Positions 31,778 to 43,027 are shown, numbered from the stretch's first letter. The stretch is 64,000 nt of DNA from Distichodus sexfasciatus (GCA_032718565.1 JAVGVS010000491.1:56586-120585); one strand, 5' to 3'. A program made the numbers and translations. The notes: a model not told the origin generated them from the letters alone.

Positions 31778-32417
31778 TGTGACCATGCACAACAAAAACA
31801 GTTGCTTCTCTCAAATTTTCAAAATTTAGTTATGATGTTTTCACGAAAGGGCATAAATCAAGCTTCAAAACGATACCTATATCGAATGAATGGGACGACA
31901 TATGTTGAGATATCAGCATTCAAAGTCGGTTTCTCCTGTCCGCCAAGTGAAAGCGAGGAGAAATCTGCCTTTGAAGTTGACTATCGCCAATAGCACTCCT
32001 GAAGCGCTTAGTGTGATGGCAGCTCGTTTGCATTTACGGTAGCCTACGCTGCATTCACAGCCACACGGATAGCCTACCTGCGTTAAATTAACTGAACTCG
32101 GGAGACGAAGATGGATTCCGGAGAAATATCTTCACGCTAGTCAACCAGTGGATTTACAGCAAATATTGAAGTAGAACAGTCAAAACAGAAACTTTTAACA
32201 TTCTGCTGGAATTGAATTCCTCACCTCAAGAAAGTCACGTTTTTAGGATGGAAAAGTGGGATTTTTCAGCCAAATTTATTCACCACAGTACAATATAGAC
32301 CTTCCACTGTTCAAAACACTAAAACAAAAATCCAAAATCTTACCCCGCCTTATAAGCCTTCGTTTTCTCGGAAGCCTCCGTTGCGACAAGCGACTGGTTT
32401 CGCCATGTGGAGTCACA
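31778..32417. mobile_element. TIR transposon, TGTGAC family, copy 2
   Basis: Colinear with 2752-3411 from TGTGACC at the left to GTCACA at the right. Best preserved are AGGAGAAATCTGCCTTTGAA, CTCGGGAGACGAAGATGGAT and GTTGCGACAAGCGACTGGTT. TATA lies on both sides of the ends (31774-31777, 32418-32421) and may be a short target duplication. No coding capacity. It appears inserted in the LINE fragment just upstream. Confidence 0.82.
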
Positions 32418-32672
32418 TATATGAATAGAATATAAAATACCCACTTTAAACTAGACGTAGAAAGAGAGATAATTTGGTTACATGCGGTATTCAGCCGCAG
32501 GTATTTGTCATTAAAATATTATTTTCGATGGAAATTGTCAGAATTAAATAATTTATTTTGTACTTTTATTGTTTTACTTTGTAGAAAACAAGACAAGAAA
32601 ACAAGTTTTTACATTGATTCTTATAGGGAAAATTAACTTTTATCTATTAACTGTTTTATAAAATTAACTGTT

Positions 32673-32673
32673 C

Positions 32674-32746
<73 letters not shown>
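32673..32746. repeat. (TA)n microsatellite
   Basis: About 36 TA units with one G interruption near 32690. Confidence 0.97.
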
Positions 32747-32749
<3 letters not shown>

Positions 32750-32879
32750 ATGTAACACAGGTGATAATAGCCTGACTAGTTGGAATATGACAGTCTTTTC
32801 CCCAGCGAACTTACCTTTTATTTCATCATGAAAGCTTTGAAAACTCTTTGAAATATAAGCCTTCAATAAAACCCTCTGC

Positions 32880-33190
32880 ATCGACTAAGCCCGTTATTTA
32901 TCATGTGCCGGGGCACCTGGCTAGAGGCGTCAGATCCGCTTTAAATTCCTCATCCACGTGCCTCCACTGTCCCACCATCACGCCTCGGGGCTCAGACCGC
33001 AGCACTTTACCATAACAAAGCTTTTTTAAAAAACATTCCCTGACACGACGTCAGGACCTTGCGAGGCGATAAATCTGCGCTCGATGGCCAGAGTCTTTCA
33101 TGTCCTTCGCTGGCACGCGAGCAGCTTCAAAGTGATGCGACAAGCTCAGAAGCTAGCACGGTTGGCACGAGGGAGCGGACTTCGAGTAAA
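32880..33190. other. GC-richer repeat-poor block, possible regulatory DNA
   Basis: Contains CCGTTATTTATCATGTGCC, CACCATCACGCCTCGGGG and ACCATAACAAAGCTTTTTTA. No repeat and no protein-like frame. The regulatory reading is inference. Confidence 0.3.
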
Positions 33191-33555
33191 AAGACTTAAG
33201 AAGTCTTATCAATTCCACCCTATTCCTTATTCAAATACACACATTTTTTAGAACTGCTTCTGGAGGGTGAAATTTTTAAAGCAGTAAATTTCACAGATTT
33301 AAAATTGGAGATTTACAAGAAGAAGAAAATTCAGATATTATCCAAGATTAAAGTGGTAGATTAATGAGAAAAAACTCACAAATTTGCAAATAAAAAAAAT
33401 GTCAAAATTCTTCGCAAAACTCAAAACTTTTTTTTCCCCATAAATTTGCCACTTTAGTCATAGAAAATATCTGACTTTTCTTCATGTAAATTAACGTCTT
33501 AAATCTTGGACCCCTCCCTAAAAAATCTACACTTCATGCTTGGACCCCTAATTAC
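33191..33555. other. AT-rich unique DNA
   Basis: Nothing recognised beyond poly-A and poly-T scraps. Confidence 0.35.
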
Positions 33556-33690
33556 AGGGACAGTCAGCTTGAGAGCAACTTGGTGATATGAGTCTTGCTC
33601 AAGGATGCAGAATTGGCAGTATTGGAGATGGGATTTGAACCTATGACCTCTTGGTCCATAGGCGAGTCTCCTAGGCCTAACATTATAAAA
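33556..33690 (-). mobile_element. second SINE family, minus strand
   Basis: The reverse complement reads GACTCGCCTATGGACCAAGA, then GGTCATAGGTTCAAATCCC (B box), CATCCTTGAGCAAGACTC and CTGACTGTCCCTGTAATTA. Same family as 27427-27548. Confidence 0.68.
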
Positions 33691-33801
33691 TCTGGGACTT
33701 CTAGGTCAATCAATGAAAAATATAAAGGAATAAAATGTGCTAAAAAATCAGAAAGGAATAAAAGTGGTTTAAAAGGCGTCATGAGGTCTGGGCAGTATAA
33801 T

Positions 33802-34056
33802 GGATGGTAGTATAATGGTTTGGGAGTTGATCCCGTGATTGGAAGGTCACCGGTTCAAATCCTGGACTGGTAAAAGTACCGATGAGGTACTGATAAGCAA
33901 GGTACCGTCCCCAAGCACTGCTCCCCAGGCGCTGCCCATGTTAGCTGCCCACTGCTCCTTCACAAATGGGTTAAATGCAGAGGTCACATTTCATTGTGGT
34001 GTAGTGTGTGCTGTACTGCGGTGTGTTCACAATGACAAATAATCAGTTACTTTTAA
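33802..34056 (+). mobile_element. full-length SINE, GAGGTACTCATGAG family
   Basis: Head TGGTAGTATAATGGTTTGGG, B box GGTTCAAATCC, core ACCGATGAGGTACTGATAAG, then GCTGCCCACTGCTCCTTCAC and tail TTCACAATGACAAATAATCA. Confidence 0.85.
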
Positions 34057-35430
34057 TGAGGGTGCTGTTCACCCTTGTCACCACTAGGGGACGTTCGCAT
34101 CAGGAGCATGTGCGGCTTTGGGAATAGAAATGCAAAAAGAGGAAACCTCATCTTCAACACTCGAGTAGCTCGCAACACATTAACCGCAACGCACCGAAGA
34201 TGTTCCCACTTTAGGACAATTTGGCGAATGCTGCAACAAACGAATAAACAAAGGAATAAACAACCAAATAAACAAGCGCTCGTTTGTTATCCCAAACCCA
34301 ATTACAACAGCAACGTGGAAACCGAAAAACAAGAGTTCTCTCACATGCCACGAGTCAAATAGGCTCCCGTGTGTGTGTGTGTGTGAGACAGAGGCCATTC
34401 CGGGCAAATACATCACTTCTTTTTATAATCCAGCCACTCAGCTTTGCCCTTTTGCGTTGCATCAACACGGCCGACCTTCTTCGCCAGCTCGTGCCCGATT
34501 AACGGCTGCGCGCTGTAGGCGATTCCGGCAAAATCTGCACTGAATCTGCACCAGATCTGTGCCAATTTCCTGATGAGACGTGAATCAAGAACAGGTGTTG
34601 CTAAAAGCATCAAACAGTGTCTTCACTAACCACTCAGACCTGTGCATGTGTGTGTGTGTGTGATGTTACTCACTATTAAAGCGTCCAGGCATTACAGTCG
34701 TGTTAAAAACACCTAAAAAGCATAATTTTAACACTAAAATATTTCTAAAATGATGGGGTTTGTCTCTGAAAAGTCTTGCATTAGTGCCTTTCTGGTACAG
34801 GTGTGACCTACAACCTACCTCTATGGATTTACAGGTAGCCATGATTTGTAATCTGAACATCTGTGTGTGTGTGTGGTATAAGCTCTTCACAGCTGATATT
34901 TATACCTGCACTGTAGGACAATCACCGTCTTCACTAATGGGCGCTTGTGCAGAGCGTCCCTCCTGTTTACTGCACCCAAATTGAATCATTTTTCACTCTC
35001 GTTTATGCTGTCGCCTCAAAATCAAACCAAAAAATAACATCAACAGTTTGGTTTGTTTTCCAATTTCAACAGAACAACAGAGTTGACAGTGTTATCTATT
35101 AAAACACTTTGCCTCCCCCCACAAACCCCTCAGTCCTCCAGGACAGAACACTGAGTATGGTTTGAATTACGGGGGATGTTGGAGAGATCTGATTCCCCCA
35201 AAATCAAGACCATAAACTCAACGAACAGGCGAAAAGCAGTTTGGGACGGGATGCCACATTGTATCGTATCGGCAGTTATCCGAATTTACAATATACGATA
35301 TAAAAAAGTGGTTTTGTGCCATATTTAATCGTTACTGACATTGATCACGGACGGATATGGCACATTCAGACGGGACTAAAATCACTGAGAAGGTCTGGTA
35401 ATAATCACTTTAACTGCTCACGTAAATCTT

Positions 35431-35431
<1 letters not shown>
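34057..35431. other. unique DNA with short GT repeats
   Basis: GT runs at 34366-34385, 34648-34662 and 34861-34875. No coding frame or transposon that I can support. The ATCG/GATA-rich stretch at 35260-35340 may be MITE debris. Confidence 0.35.

Positions 35432-35461
<30 letters not shown>
35432..35461. repeat. (TAGA)n microsatellite
   Basis: Seven TAGA units. Confidence 0.95.
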
Positions 35462-35829
35462 TTCTCTAGTTAATTTAAGTTAAAAAAAGACACTCATTAT
35501 GCTGAAGTAAAATCCATTAGATCAACTTCCTATGTTTTCATTCTTATTGTTTCATCAATAAATCACAGCGTAACACGTTAAATGTTGAGCTGTCACGTGA
35601 TGTGGGAGCTGTATGCGTAAGCGCAGTAGCTGCTCATCACGCCGAAAGACCATCGCATTCATGCTACACCCAGGAAACGTCAGAAACGATGATTGCGTTG
35701 AGGGATTGATTTTTTTGGGGGGGAGAGGGGAATGAAATTCCAAATAGAGATTTAGGAGATTTACAACGGGTTAGCGTGAGTTCGCGAACTAGCGTTGCGT
35801 AACAACTTTGGATCGGGCTAAAACTCACT

Positions 35830-36290
35830 CTCCTCAAAGCACAAATATCCAGGAACCGTCTCCCACTTTAATAGCGGGAAAGTTGAGGAAGTCGCTGCGA
35901 TAAGCAGACAGCGAGAAATCACACGGACTTTGCGTCTCTTTGATATCACCGCTGTAAGGCTTGGGGTTTGAGCGAGATAAGACGGCGGAAGACAAACGCG
36001 GACGAGTTCGTCTCTCCGAGAAACACTGCTGCTGATAAGAGCTTATAAAGTAGCTGTCTCTCTCAAGTGCCCCCCATGGGCCAGGCCACCAGTACTTACA
36101 CACACACACACACACACGGGGACGAGATAATTGGCTGTGTGGCTGCAGCCAGTAATCGCAAGCCTCGAGCGGAGATGTGAAATTTCTCTTCTGGAATGGA
36201 GCGTGTGAATTGTTCAAACTCGTCTCCAAACGGTGCCAGAGAAGTTCAGAGAAGCACGAGGATGAAGTTTGGGAAACTGCTGTAATTTTT
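35830..36290. other. GC-richer repeat-poor block, possible regulatory DNA
   Basis: Contains CTTTAATAGCGGGAAAGTTG, GATAAGAGCTTATAAAGTAG and ACGAGATAATTGGCTGTGTG, with a (CA)n run at 36099-36117. The 162-codon minus-strand frame across it reads through the CA run as Val-Cys repeats and is not convincing as protein. Confidence 0.3.
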
Positions 36291-36390
36291 AATATATTTA
36301 TCAGTCTTGTTTTAAGCTTCACTTAAATTACAGGCCACTAGAAAAAAATCATTATTTTTGTATTTTTTCAGTTCCAGGGACTTATGCGTA

Positions 36391-36440
36391 ATGGATAGGG
36401 AGCAATGGAGAAGGTTGCCAGTTCAAATCCCAGACTGGGT
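36391..36440 (+). mobile_element. SINE head fragment
   Basis: GCGTAATGGATAGGGAGC and AAGGTTGCCAGTTCAAATCC (B box) followed by CAGACTGG match the SINE head. The core and tail are absent. Confidence 0.5.
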
Positions 36441-36699
36441 TGGTTGACGTCGATCCAACCTATTTGTAAAACGCAGACCTTTTTGGATTTATCAGGCTCC
36501 GGTTGTTGTCGGACATTAGATGAAATGATTATTTGGATAACTACACAACACACACAGACGTGTATATCCAGTGCTAGAAATGAGATCAGAGGAGAGCTCT
36601 GATTCGCACCCGTGAAGCTCCGAGAAGAGGAGAGAGGAGAGTTTTAGCTGAGCTTGGTGTTTGTAAAATTCTAAAATTTTGACAGTTATTTCTTTGTTT

Positions 36700-36771
36700 T
36701 GCATATTGCTATTGTCACCGTCAGCCTGTGATAATCGTTATATCAATATCAAGATATTGATATCAGCCCTG
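36700..36771 (-). mobile_element. hAT-type end with subterminal palindrome
   Basis: ATATCAATATC-AA-GATATTGATAT (36740-36763) is a perfect 11 bp inverted repeat with a 2 bp gap, followed by CAGCCCT, the complement of an AGGGCTG hAT terminus. The opposite end is not found. Confidence 0.45.
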
Positions 36772-37330
36772 AAATACCAAAGCTGATCGACCTGTTGTTG
36801 AGAATGTTATATTTAGTTGTATTTGAGTAATATTTCAATCAATTTATTATTTTGCTCTACAGTTACAGTCCAAAATGTTAAACTACCAACCCCCAAATGC
36901 ACCTGTCTACCATTTATACAAACTTTAAAGCTGATTTATTTTAAAGCGTTTGCCTTCTTTGCAGTCCGTCCTCAAGGTTTGTGGATTTTAATGAGAATAA
37001 AGCGCTGGGCTGTTATCAGATGGTAAGAAATTGCACCTTGATTTCCAACCCCAATGCTTTCTCTACAACGAGCCAAATTAAATGCACCCAGATTTATGCA
37101 ATTTGTGACAGTAAACAATGTGAAGATACTTTGACAGGAAAACAGGCGACGTGATGAATGGAAATCGGCCGACTCGCCTCGGGAGACTGATGATGTTTAG
37201 TCACGTATAGGGTTGGTGTTGGGCTGGGTTTATTGGGTTTAGCACATTTTCAATAACAGTTAAATGGTTTTATATCCAGCAACTTTTATCTTTCTGGAGT
37301 ATTTCCATTGGCCAGAAACAGATCTATGAG

Positions 37331-37450
37331 TAGGGCTGGACAATCAATCGAAAATCTATCAAAACCGATATTCATAACCTCTAATTAACAATATTTGGCC
37401 ATATCAGTTTTTTTCGATTATTTTTGACATCCTGTTAATATTTATTTCAA
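37331..37450 (+). mobile_element. hAT-type end (TAGGGCTGGACAATCAATCG)
   Basis: TAGGGCTGGACAATCAATCG resembles a hAT terminus common in fish. No right end or TSD found; fragment. Confidence 0.45.
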
Positions 37451-37619
37451 AATTTCTGCTAATTATTTCACAAGTGTGTGTTCATGTATTTATTTAAAAA
37501 AGTGTTTCCTATGATCAATATTATGGCTATATCTTTTTGGTGAATAAGTGCATATGTGTTTATGCTTGGTTATATATTCTATCTTTATATGGTACAACAG
37601 TGTTAGCTCGCATTATCTG

Positions 37620-38290
37620 TCATCTGAATGTAAAGGGGCAGTATGGTAGGAGAGCCAGAAGGACCCCACTGCTAACAGAAACGTAAAAAAGCCAGACTGG
37701 AGTTTGCTAAAACTCACCTGAGGATCCCACAATCCTGGGAGAATGTCCTATGGTCGAGTTTTTTGGTAAAGCGCATCATTCTGCTGTTTATCGAAAAACA
37801 AAATGAGACCTTCAAAGAAAGGAACACTGCCTACAGTCAAACATGGTGGAGCTTCACTGAAGTTTTTGGGCTGCTTTACTGCTTCGGGCACTGGATGTCT
37901 TGACTGTTTGCATCGTGAAATGTGAAGACTACCAACGAATTCTGGAGCCTAAGTTGGGGTTCCAGTGTTAGAAAGCTGGGTCTCCGTCAGAGGTCATGGG
38001 TCTTACAGTAGGACAATGACCCAAAGCATACTTCAAAAAGCACCAAGAAATGGTTTAAGACAAAGCTCTAGAGAGTTACCATTAAGTGACCATTAATGAG
38101 TCCAGATCTAAATCCCATACAGCACCTGTGGAGGGATCTCAAAACAGCAGTTGGGAGAAGGAACTCTTCAAATCTGAGAGACCTGGAGCAGTGCTCCAAA
38201 ATTCCAGTAGAGAGATGTGAGAGACTTACTGAATGTTACAGGAAGCCACTGGTATCAGTTCAACCAAGGAGACCATCCATTTTAAATTGA
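37620..38290 (+). pseudogene. Tc1-like (Tc1/mariner) transposase pseudogene
   Basis: Fragments in several frames give PTVKHGGASLKFLGCFTASG near 37830, DNDPKHTSKSTKKWF at 38012, and MSPDLNPIQHLWRDLKTAVG from 38096, ending in RCERLTECYRK. These are the signature blocks of the Tc1 DD34E transposase. The second catalytic Asp (first D of DNDPKH, 38012-38014) is kept. The catalytic Glu in the NPI-E-LW position is Gln (CAG, 38120-38122). The segment that should carry the first Asp is deleted (WS followed directly by FFGKA). An in-frame stop and frameshifts separate the blocks. No intact TIR found. A dead, ancient copy. Confidence 0.92.
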
Positions 38291-38299
38291 CAATTATTT

Positions 38300-38741
38300 A
38301 TTTGGCAAAACAACATTGTCTTTAATGTGTATGTGATGAGTTTTGGAGGAAGCCCGTCGCTTGGTTGTTGGTTCACTCGTCTCTGAAGCTGGCAGATCTA
38401 GCTGGGAGACCAGGCAGGGAGGCGAAGGAGCCATCCCCCGGACCAAGACGGGAAGCCGAAGGTGGTGGAGGGGCGTAGGTGGGCGAAATCGAACAGCTGT
38501 AATGACAGAGAAGAATTCCAAATTTTTGTCCATGTTTTTGAGTTTTGTGTTGAACGTTTAAGATTTGCGTTTTTTGTGCTTTTGTAATGCAAATCAAAGA
38601 AATAAACATGACAATACCAACTTTTTGGGGAGAAGTGGTGCGTTATCTGATATACTGTATAGCCAATATTTTTGGCCATGATTGTAACTACATTTATACA
38701 TCTTTACACCTCAAGGTCGCCCAAAACTTACAAAGTTTTCC
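38300..38741. other. unique DNA
   Basis: A GC-rich patch at 38340-38500 has overlapping open frames on both strands without recognisable domains. Confidence 0.35.
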
Positions 38742-38863
38742 GCCTGTTAGCTGCCCACTGCTCCTTCATGGATGGGTTAAATGCAGAGGTCACATTTGGT
38801 TGTGGTGCACTGTGTGCTGTGCTGTGTTCACAGTGACAAATAATCACTCACTTTCACTTTAAC
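38742..38863 (+). mobile_element. SINE 3' half, GAGGTACTCATGAG family
   Basis: Begins GTTAGCTGCCCACTGCTCC and runs to the tail CAGTGACAAATAATCACTCA. 5' truncated. Confidence 0.75.
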
Positions 38864-39059
38864 TCTGAACAGCGGTGTCGAGGAGGTTTGACAGTGACTT
38901 TTAACAACCCGTATTCCCTGCAAAAGAGGCCGAGATGAAAAAGCCATCATTGTTGAATCATCTTCACTGCTTTACAATACAACTTCAACTTCAAACACAA
39001 ATCTTTCACAAAGACGTGTGCCTTCCAGACGTTAAATAAGCGAAATGAGAGAGAGAGCA

Positions 39060-39480
39060 GGTGAGTTATATATACATATAACTTCACTTCTCCTCTTTTA
39101 TCTTCTTTTCCCTTCTCTTCTTTTTGTGTCTCTTCTCTGTTCTTCTCTTCTTTTCACTTACTTCTTTGCTCTTCTTTTTGTTCTTCCATTCTTTTATCTC
39201 TTCTTTGCTCTTCTAGTCTCTGCTCCTCTTTGCTTTTCTCTTCTTTTCTTTGTGAGTCTCTACTTTGTTTCTCTTCTCGTTGCTTTTCTCTTCTCTTCTC
39301 TGCTTTTCTTTCTTTCTTTCTTCTTTGCTTTTCTCTTCTTTTCTTCGCTCTTCTCTTAAATTTTCGTTTCTCCGTCCATTCTGACTTTTCATTTATCTCA
39401 ACTTTACTGAGGTGACTCAGCTCTTTTCTGTTCATCTCTTTGCTTGTCTTTTTACTTCTCTTTTTTCTTGTCTTCATCCA
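39060..39480. repeat. pyrimidine-rich (CTTCTCTT)n tract
   Basis: A strongly strand-asymmetric CT tract of about 400 bp with recurring TTTTCTCTTCT and TTTGCTCTTCT. The long open frames on both strands (104 and 107 codons) are pure Leu/Phe/Ser or Lys/Arg/Glu low complexity. Confidence 0.9.
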
Positions 39481-39968
39481 AATTTTAATTTTTCCATCAA
39501 ACTCACTGAATATTCATTCATCACCTCTTTCGTGAGGCTACGTTTCTTTTCTTTCTAGGATGCTAACTGACTTTTCTGTTATCTCCTTATTAATGAGACT
39601 ATTCTCTTCTCATCCTCCATGCCCACTGAAGTATGTGTCTTTATTCTTGGTTCTTTATTATTGTGGTTATTATCATCCTGTCCTTATCGTCTTTATAACA
39701 CCAACGTCAGTAGAAGAATCATTTTTTTTTCCAGCTCATGTGCATGTTTATCTTGGTAGTGGAATGTAGCGAGATGTAGGGATTAGCATGCCAGGCTAGC
39801 AGCTCGCCGCTTGATGCGAGGCTATATATCAAACTCAGGCTCTTCAGATTAAAACTTTTGCTGACATTTCATTAGCATGGAGTTAAGAGAACATAGGACA
39901 GGGCTCTTGAAGGCACTCGCTAAGGAGACACTCCATACAGTTGACATTCCTGCCAAGCTTTTACCGCT

Positions 39969-39998
39969 CCATCCATCCATCCATCCATCCATCCATCC
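39969..39998. repeat. (ATCC)n microsatellite
   Basis: About seven CATC units, with looser ATCC repeats to 40095. Confidence 0.95.
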
Positions 39999-40381
39999 GT
40001 TTCTTTGTTATTGTTGTTCTTATACGCCTGTCTATCCATCCATTAATCCACCCATCCATCCAGTAACCAATTCATCCATGAATCCATCCAGTAATCAATC
40101 CAGTTATGTGTGTGTAGCTGGGACTTGATAAAGTTGAGGTCCCCGTTGCATGTTGCAGGTGGAGGCCCTTGCGGTGATGTTAATTTATTTATATTGCAGC
40201 TGAGGAGAGTTTTAGATTTCTCTCCGGTCGTCTGCGTGCGCTCTGCGCTTCACACTTCAAAGCGAGTTGACGTTGCGCCTTCCAGACAGCGCAGCATTGA
40301 TCTGTTTGTGTCTCTGGCTCGGCTCACACTCCCATTCCTCCGCCCTGAATAGAGCAAAAACTGCAACGGCAAGAGCAATGA

Positions 40382-40487
40382 AATTCTGCAAACTCATCAT
40401 TCTGCCGCAAAGTCACCGCAGTGTCGTTTGAGTTGTTAACGAGGTTATGCTAATTACCTTAATTATGCTAATTATGCTAATTAAAAC
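40382..40487 (+). repeat. direct repeat flanking CT array, left copy
   Basis: TCTGCAAACTCATCATTCTG, CAAAGTCACCGCAGTGTCGT and GGTTATGCTAATTACCTTAA recur at 41524-41627 in the same order and orientation. Confidence 0.9.
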
Positions 40488-40529
40488 CATAGAAAACTAC
40501 CTACTGTCTGCTCTTAAGTCAGACTAGCT

Positions 40530-41515
40530 TCTATTCTCCCTTCTTTCCGCTCTTCTCTCCTATTTTCTTCTCCTCTCGTTTGCTTTTTCTCATCTCCTCT
40601 TCACTTTATCCGCCATGCTACATCCACTTCTCTATTATCATTATTTTTTTCTGAGACTAATTGCCTCTCCTCCTTTCTTCTCCTCTCTTCCCCTTCTCCC
40701 TTCTTGTCCCTTCTCTTTTCTCTTCACTACTCCAGTCTTCACTTCTCCTCTCTTCTCTGCTTTTATCTCCTCATCTCTTTGGTTCTCTTTTCTCTTATCA
40801 GACATATTACATGCTACTTTTCTGTTCTGTTCTGTTCTTTTTTGTACTGAATCTAATTATGTCTTCTCTTCTCCTCTCTTCTCTGCTTTTATCTCCTCAC
40901 CTCTTTGGTTCTCTTTTCTCTTATCAGACATATTACATGCTACTTTTCTGTTCTGTTCTGTTCTTTTTTTATACTGAATCTAATTATGTCTTCTCTTCTC
41001 CCCTCTACGTGTCCTTTCTCATTTCTTCTGCTCTCGTCTATTCACTTCTCTTTTCTTCTCATCAATCAGTTTTCTTTCGTGATAGTAAATAGCTCCTCCC
41101 TTTTCTTCTCTCCTCTTCACTTCTCTTCTCATCAACCACTATCTTAGGGATAGTAACTGGCTCTTCCCTTCTCTCCTCTTCATTTCACTTCTCATCTCTT
41201 CTCTTCATTACTTCTCTTTTTTCTTGTTTCTGTACTGAATCTAATTGTGTCTTCTCCTCTCTTTGCTGCTATTATCTCCCCTCCTCTTTACTTCTCTTCT
41301 TTTTTCTTTCATCAGCCATGTTACCAGCTACTTTTCTGGAAGCTTTCCTGTACTGAATCAAATTGGCTCTTCTCTTCTCTGGCTTTCTCTCCTCCTCTTC
41401 TTCTTTTCCTTTTTCTTCTCATCAGTCATGGTACCTGCTACTACTCTTATCATTTCTTTGGTGAACCAAATGATCTCTTCTCATCTCTTCTCTTCTCCCA
41501 TGCTACCTGACTCGT
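40530..41515. repeat. pyrimidine-rich minisatellite with a 126 bp unit
   Basis: The best pair of units starts at 40745 and 40871 (period 126): CTCCTCTCTTCTCTGCTTTT, then TTATCAGACATATTACATGC and TACTGAATCTAATTATG. Degenerate units continue to 41515 with ATCAGCCATGTTACCAGC and ATCAGTCATGGTACCTGC variants. Open frames of up to 143 codons are Leu/Phe/Ser-rich artefacts. Confidence 0.88.
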
Positions 41516-41523
41516 TCTGACTT

Positions 41524-41627
41524 GTGAATCTGCAAGCTCATCATCCTGTGTACAAAGTCACCGCCGTGTCATTTGAGTCGTTAACAGGGTTATGCTAATT
41601 ACTTTAATTATGCTAATTATAATCCCT
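41524..41627 (+). repeat. direct repeat flanking CT array, right copy
   Basis: AATCTGCAAGCTCATCATCC, CAAAGTCACCGCCGTGTCAT and GGTTATGCTAATTACTTTAA match the left copy. The two copies are about 1.14 kb apart. Confidence 0.9.
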
Positions 41628-42240
41628 GACAGCACAGCGATCTTGTATTCAGAACCTAATTAGCATTAATAATGACACAGGGCCGATATATTTGGAAACC
41701 GTTAGCTCCAGCTGCTAAAGCAGAGTTGTAAACTCGTTCATCTTAATTGGCTAATATGATTGTTCTTGTTGTGTATTTTTAGTGGATCATCTTACCTTCG
41801 GATTTGAAGTTCGAAGCACATAAAAACATTAGCACTCGTCCATCGGCTGTGATTTAAACTGCAACAACTTCCCATCAAAATGCAGTGAAAGTGCGCTAGA
41901 GTTTAACCTCCAGAGTGTCACAAGCACAGAGCAGTGAACAGTGAAATGCATTTACTCAGAAATAATTAAGAAATAAAAAAGGAATATGTTTGTTTATGAT
42001 TATGCAAATAAGAAGGGAACGATATTGGGATCCCGGAGCAGGCGAGCGGCAGACGGCCGGGTGTAGCTCTGCTCGGTGGGTTTAGAGAAGCGAGGAGGAA
42101 GGAACGAGAGACGGAAAATAAAGCTCTGTTCAGGAGAATGTGGACAGCGCTGAGTGAATATGAATGATTATAAGATGATAAAAATAGGACACTATCATAG
42201 AATGTAACAGAACAAACTGGAACAGAACAACAGAACGCTA
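41628..42240. other. unique DNA, GC-richer at 42020-42115
   Basis: No repeat or coding frame recognised. Confidence 0.35.
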
Positions 42241-42254
42241 CCTCACATGCTGTC

Positions 42255-42343
42255 TTTTAATTGTTCAATCTATCTATCTGTTTACACTTTATGTACTGTC
42301 TTTTCATCTATCCAGCTATTTATGTCATTCTTCATCCAACTCC

Positions 42344-42407
<64 letters not shown>

Positions 42408-42514
42408 GTCCACTATGTCTCATGTACTGTTTTCGTTGTTCTCTCCCATCCATTCTTCCATCTCTCCATCCATCAGTCTGCTCTTTCTTTCCTCCATCTG
42501 CCTCTCCCACTATG

Positions 42515-42578
<64 letters not shown>

Positions 42579-42583
42579 GTCTA

Positions 42584-42625
<42 letters not shown>

Positions 42626-42769
42626 CATCCATGATGTCTAATTTTTCATTGCTCTCTGTTATCTCTCCATTCATATGTTTATTCATTCATTCATCCATCC
42701 ATCCATTCATCTATCAGTCTCCTCTTTTTCCTTCATGTGCCTCTTTTAGTATGATCTATCTATCCACCC

Positions 42770-42849
<80 letters not shown>

Positions 42850-42900
42850 GCACAATCTCACACACTCATTTAATTGCTCTCTCATCCATCCATCCGTCCA
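42255..42900. repeat. (ATCT)n arrays in a higher-order repeat
   Basis: Three ATCT runs (about 42344-42410, 42511-42580 passing into GTCT at 42580-42624, and 42752-42848) are each followed or preceded by a related spacer. CAGTCTGCTCTTTCTTTCCT and CAGTCTCCTCTTTTTCCTTC each run into TGCCTC and TATGATCTATC. The unit is about 200-250 bp. The 208-codon frame here is Ser-Ile-Tyr-Leu repeats and not a gene. Confidence 0.95.
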
Positions 42901-42988
42901 TCTATCTACAGTCCCCGTCTCAATCTCTTATTATATATAGTACATTTATCTGACCCTCTCTTGCACTCTTTCACCCTCTATCCACCTG

Positions 42989-42989
<1 letters not shown>

Positions 42990-43025
<36 letters not shown>
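42990..43025. repeat. (CT)n microsatellite
   Basis: About 17 CT units in a pyrimidine-rich context extending to 43135. Confidence 0.95.

Positions 43026-43027
<2 letters not shown>

Noticed and set aside
35834..36322. 162-codon minus-strand frame
   Set aside because: It runs through a CA microsatellite as Val-Cys repeats and has no recognisable domain.
36700..37450. A single hAT with ends at 36771 and 37331
   Set aside because: The two termini face the wrong way for one element and have no common duplication.
39045..39477. Long frames on both strands (Leu/Phe on +, Lys/Arg/Glu on -)
   Set aside because: Both are readings of one CT/GA-biased tract.
40615..41520. Several 80-143 codon hydrophobic open frames
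   Set aside because: They are Leu/Phe/Ser strings from a pyrimidine minisatellite and not membrane proteins.
42341..42850. CRISPR-like regularly spaced repeats
   Set aside because: The repeats are tetranucleotide runs with related spacers in a eukaryotic genome; there are no cas genes.
42247..42873. 208-codon open frame, the longest in the window
   Set aside because: It translates ATCT repeats into Ser-Ile-Tyr-Leu tracts. The frame is open only because the repeat lacks stops.
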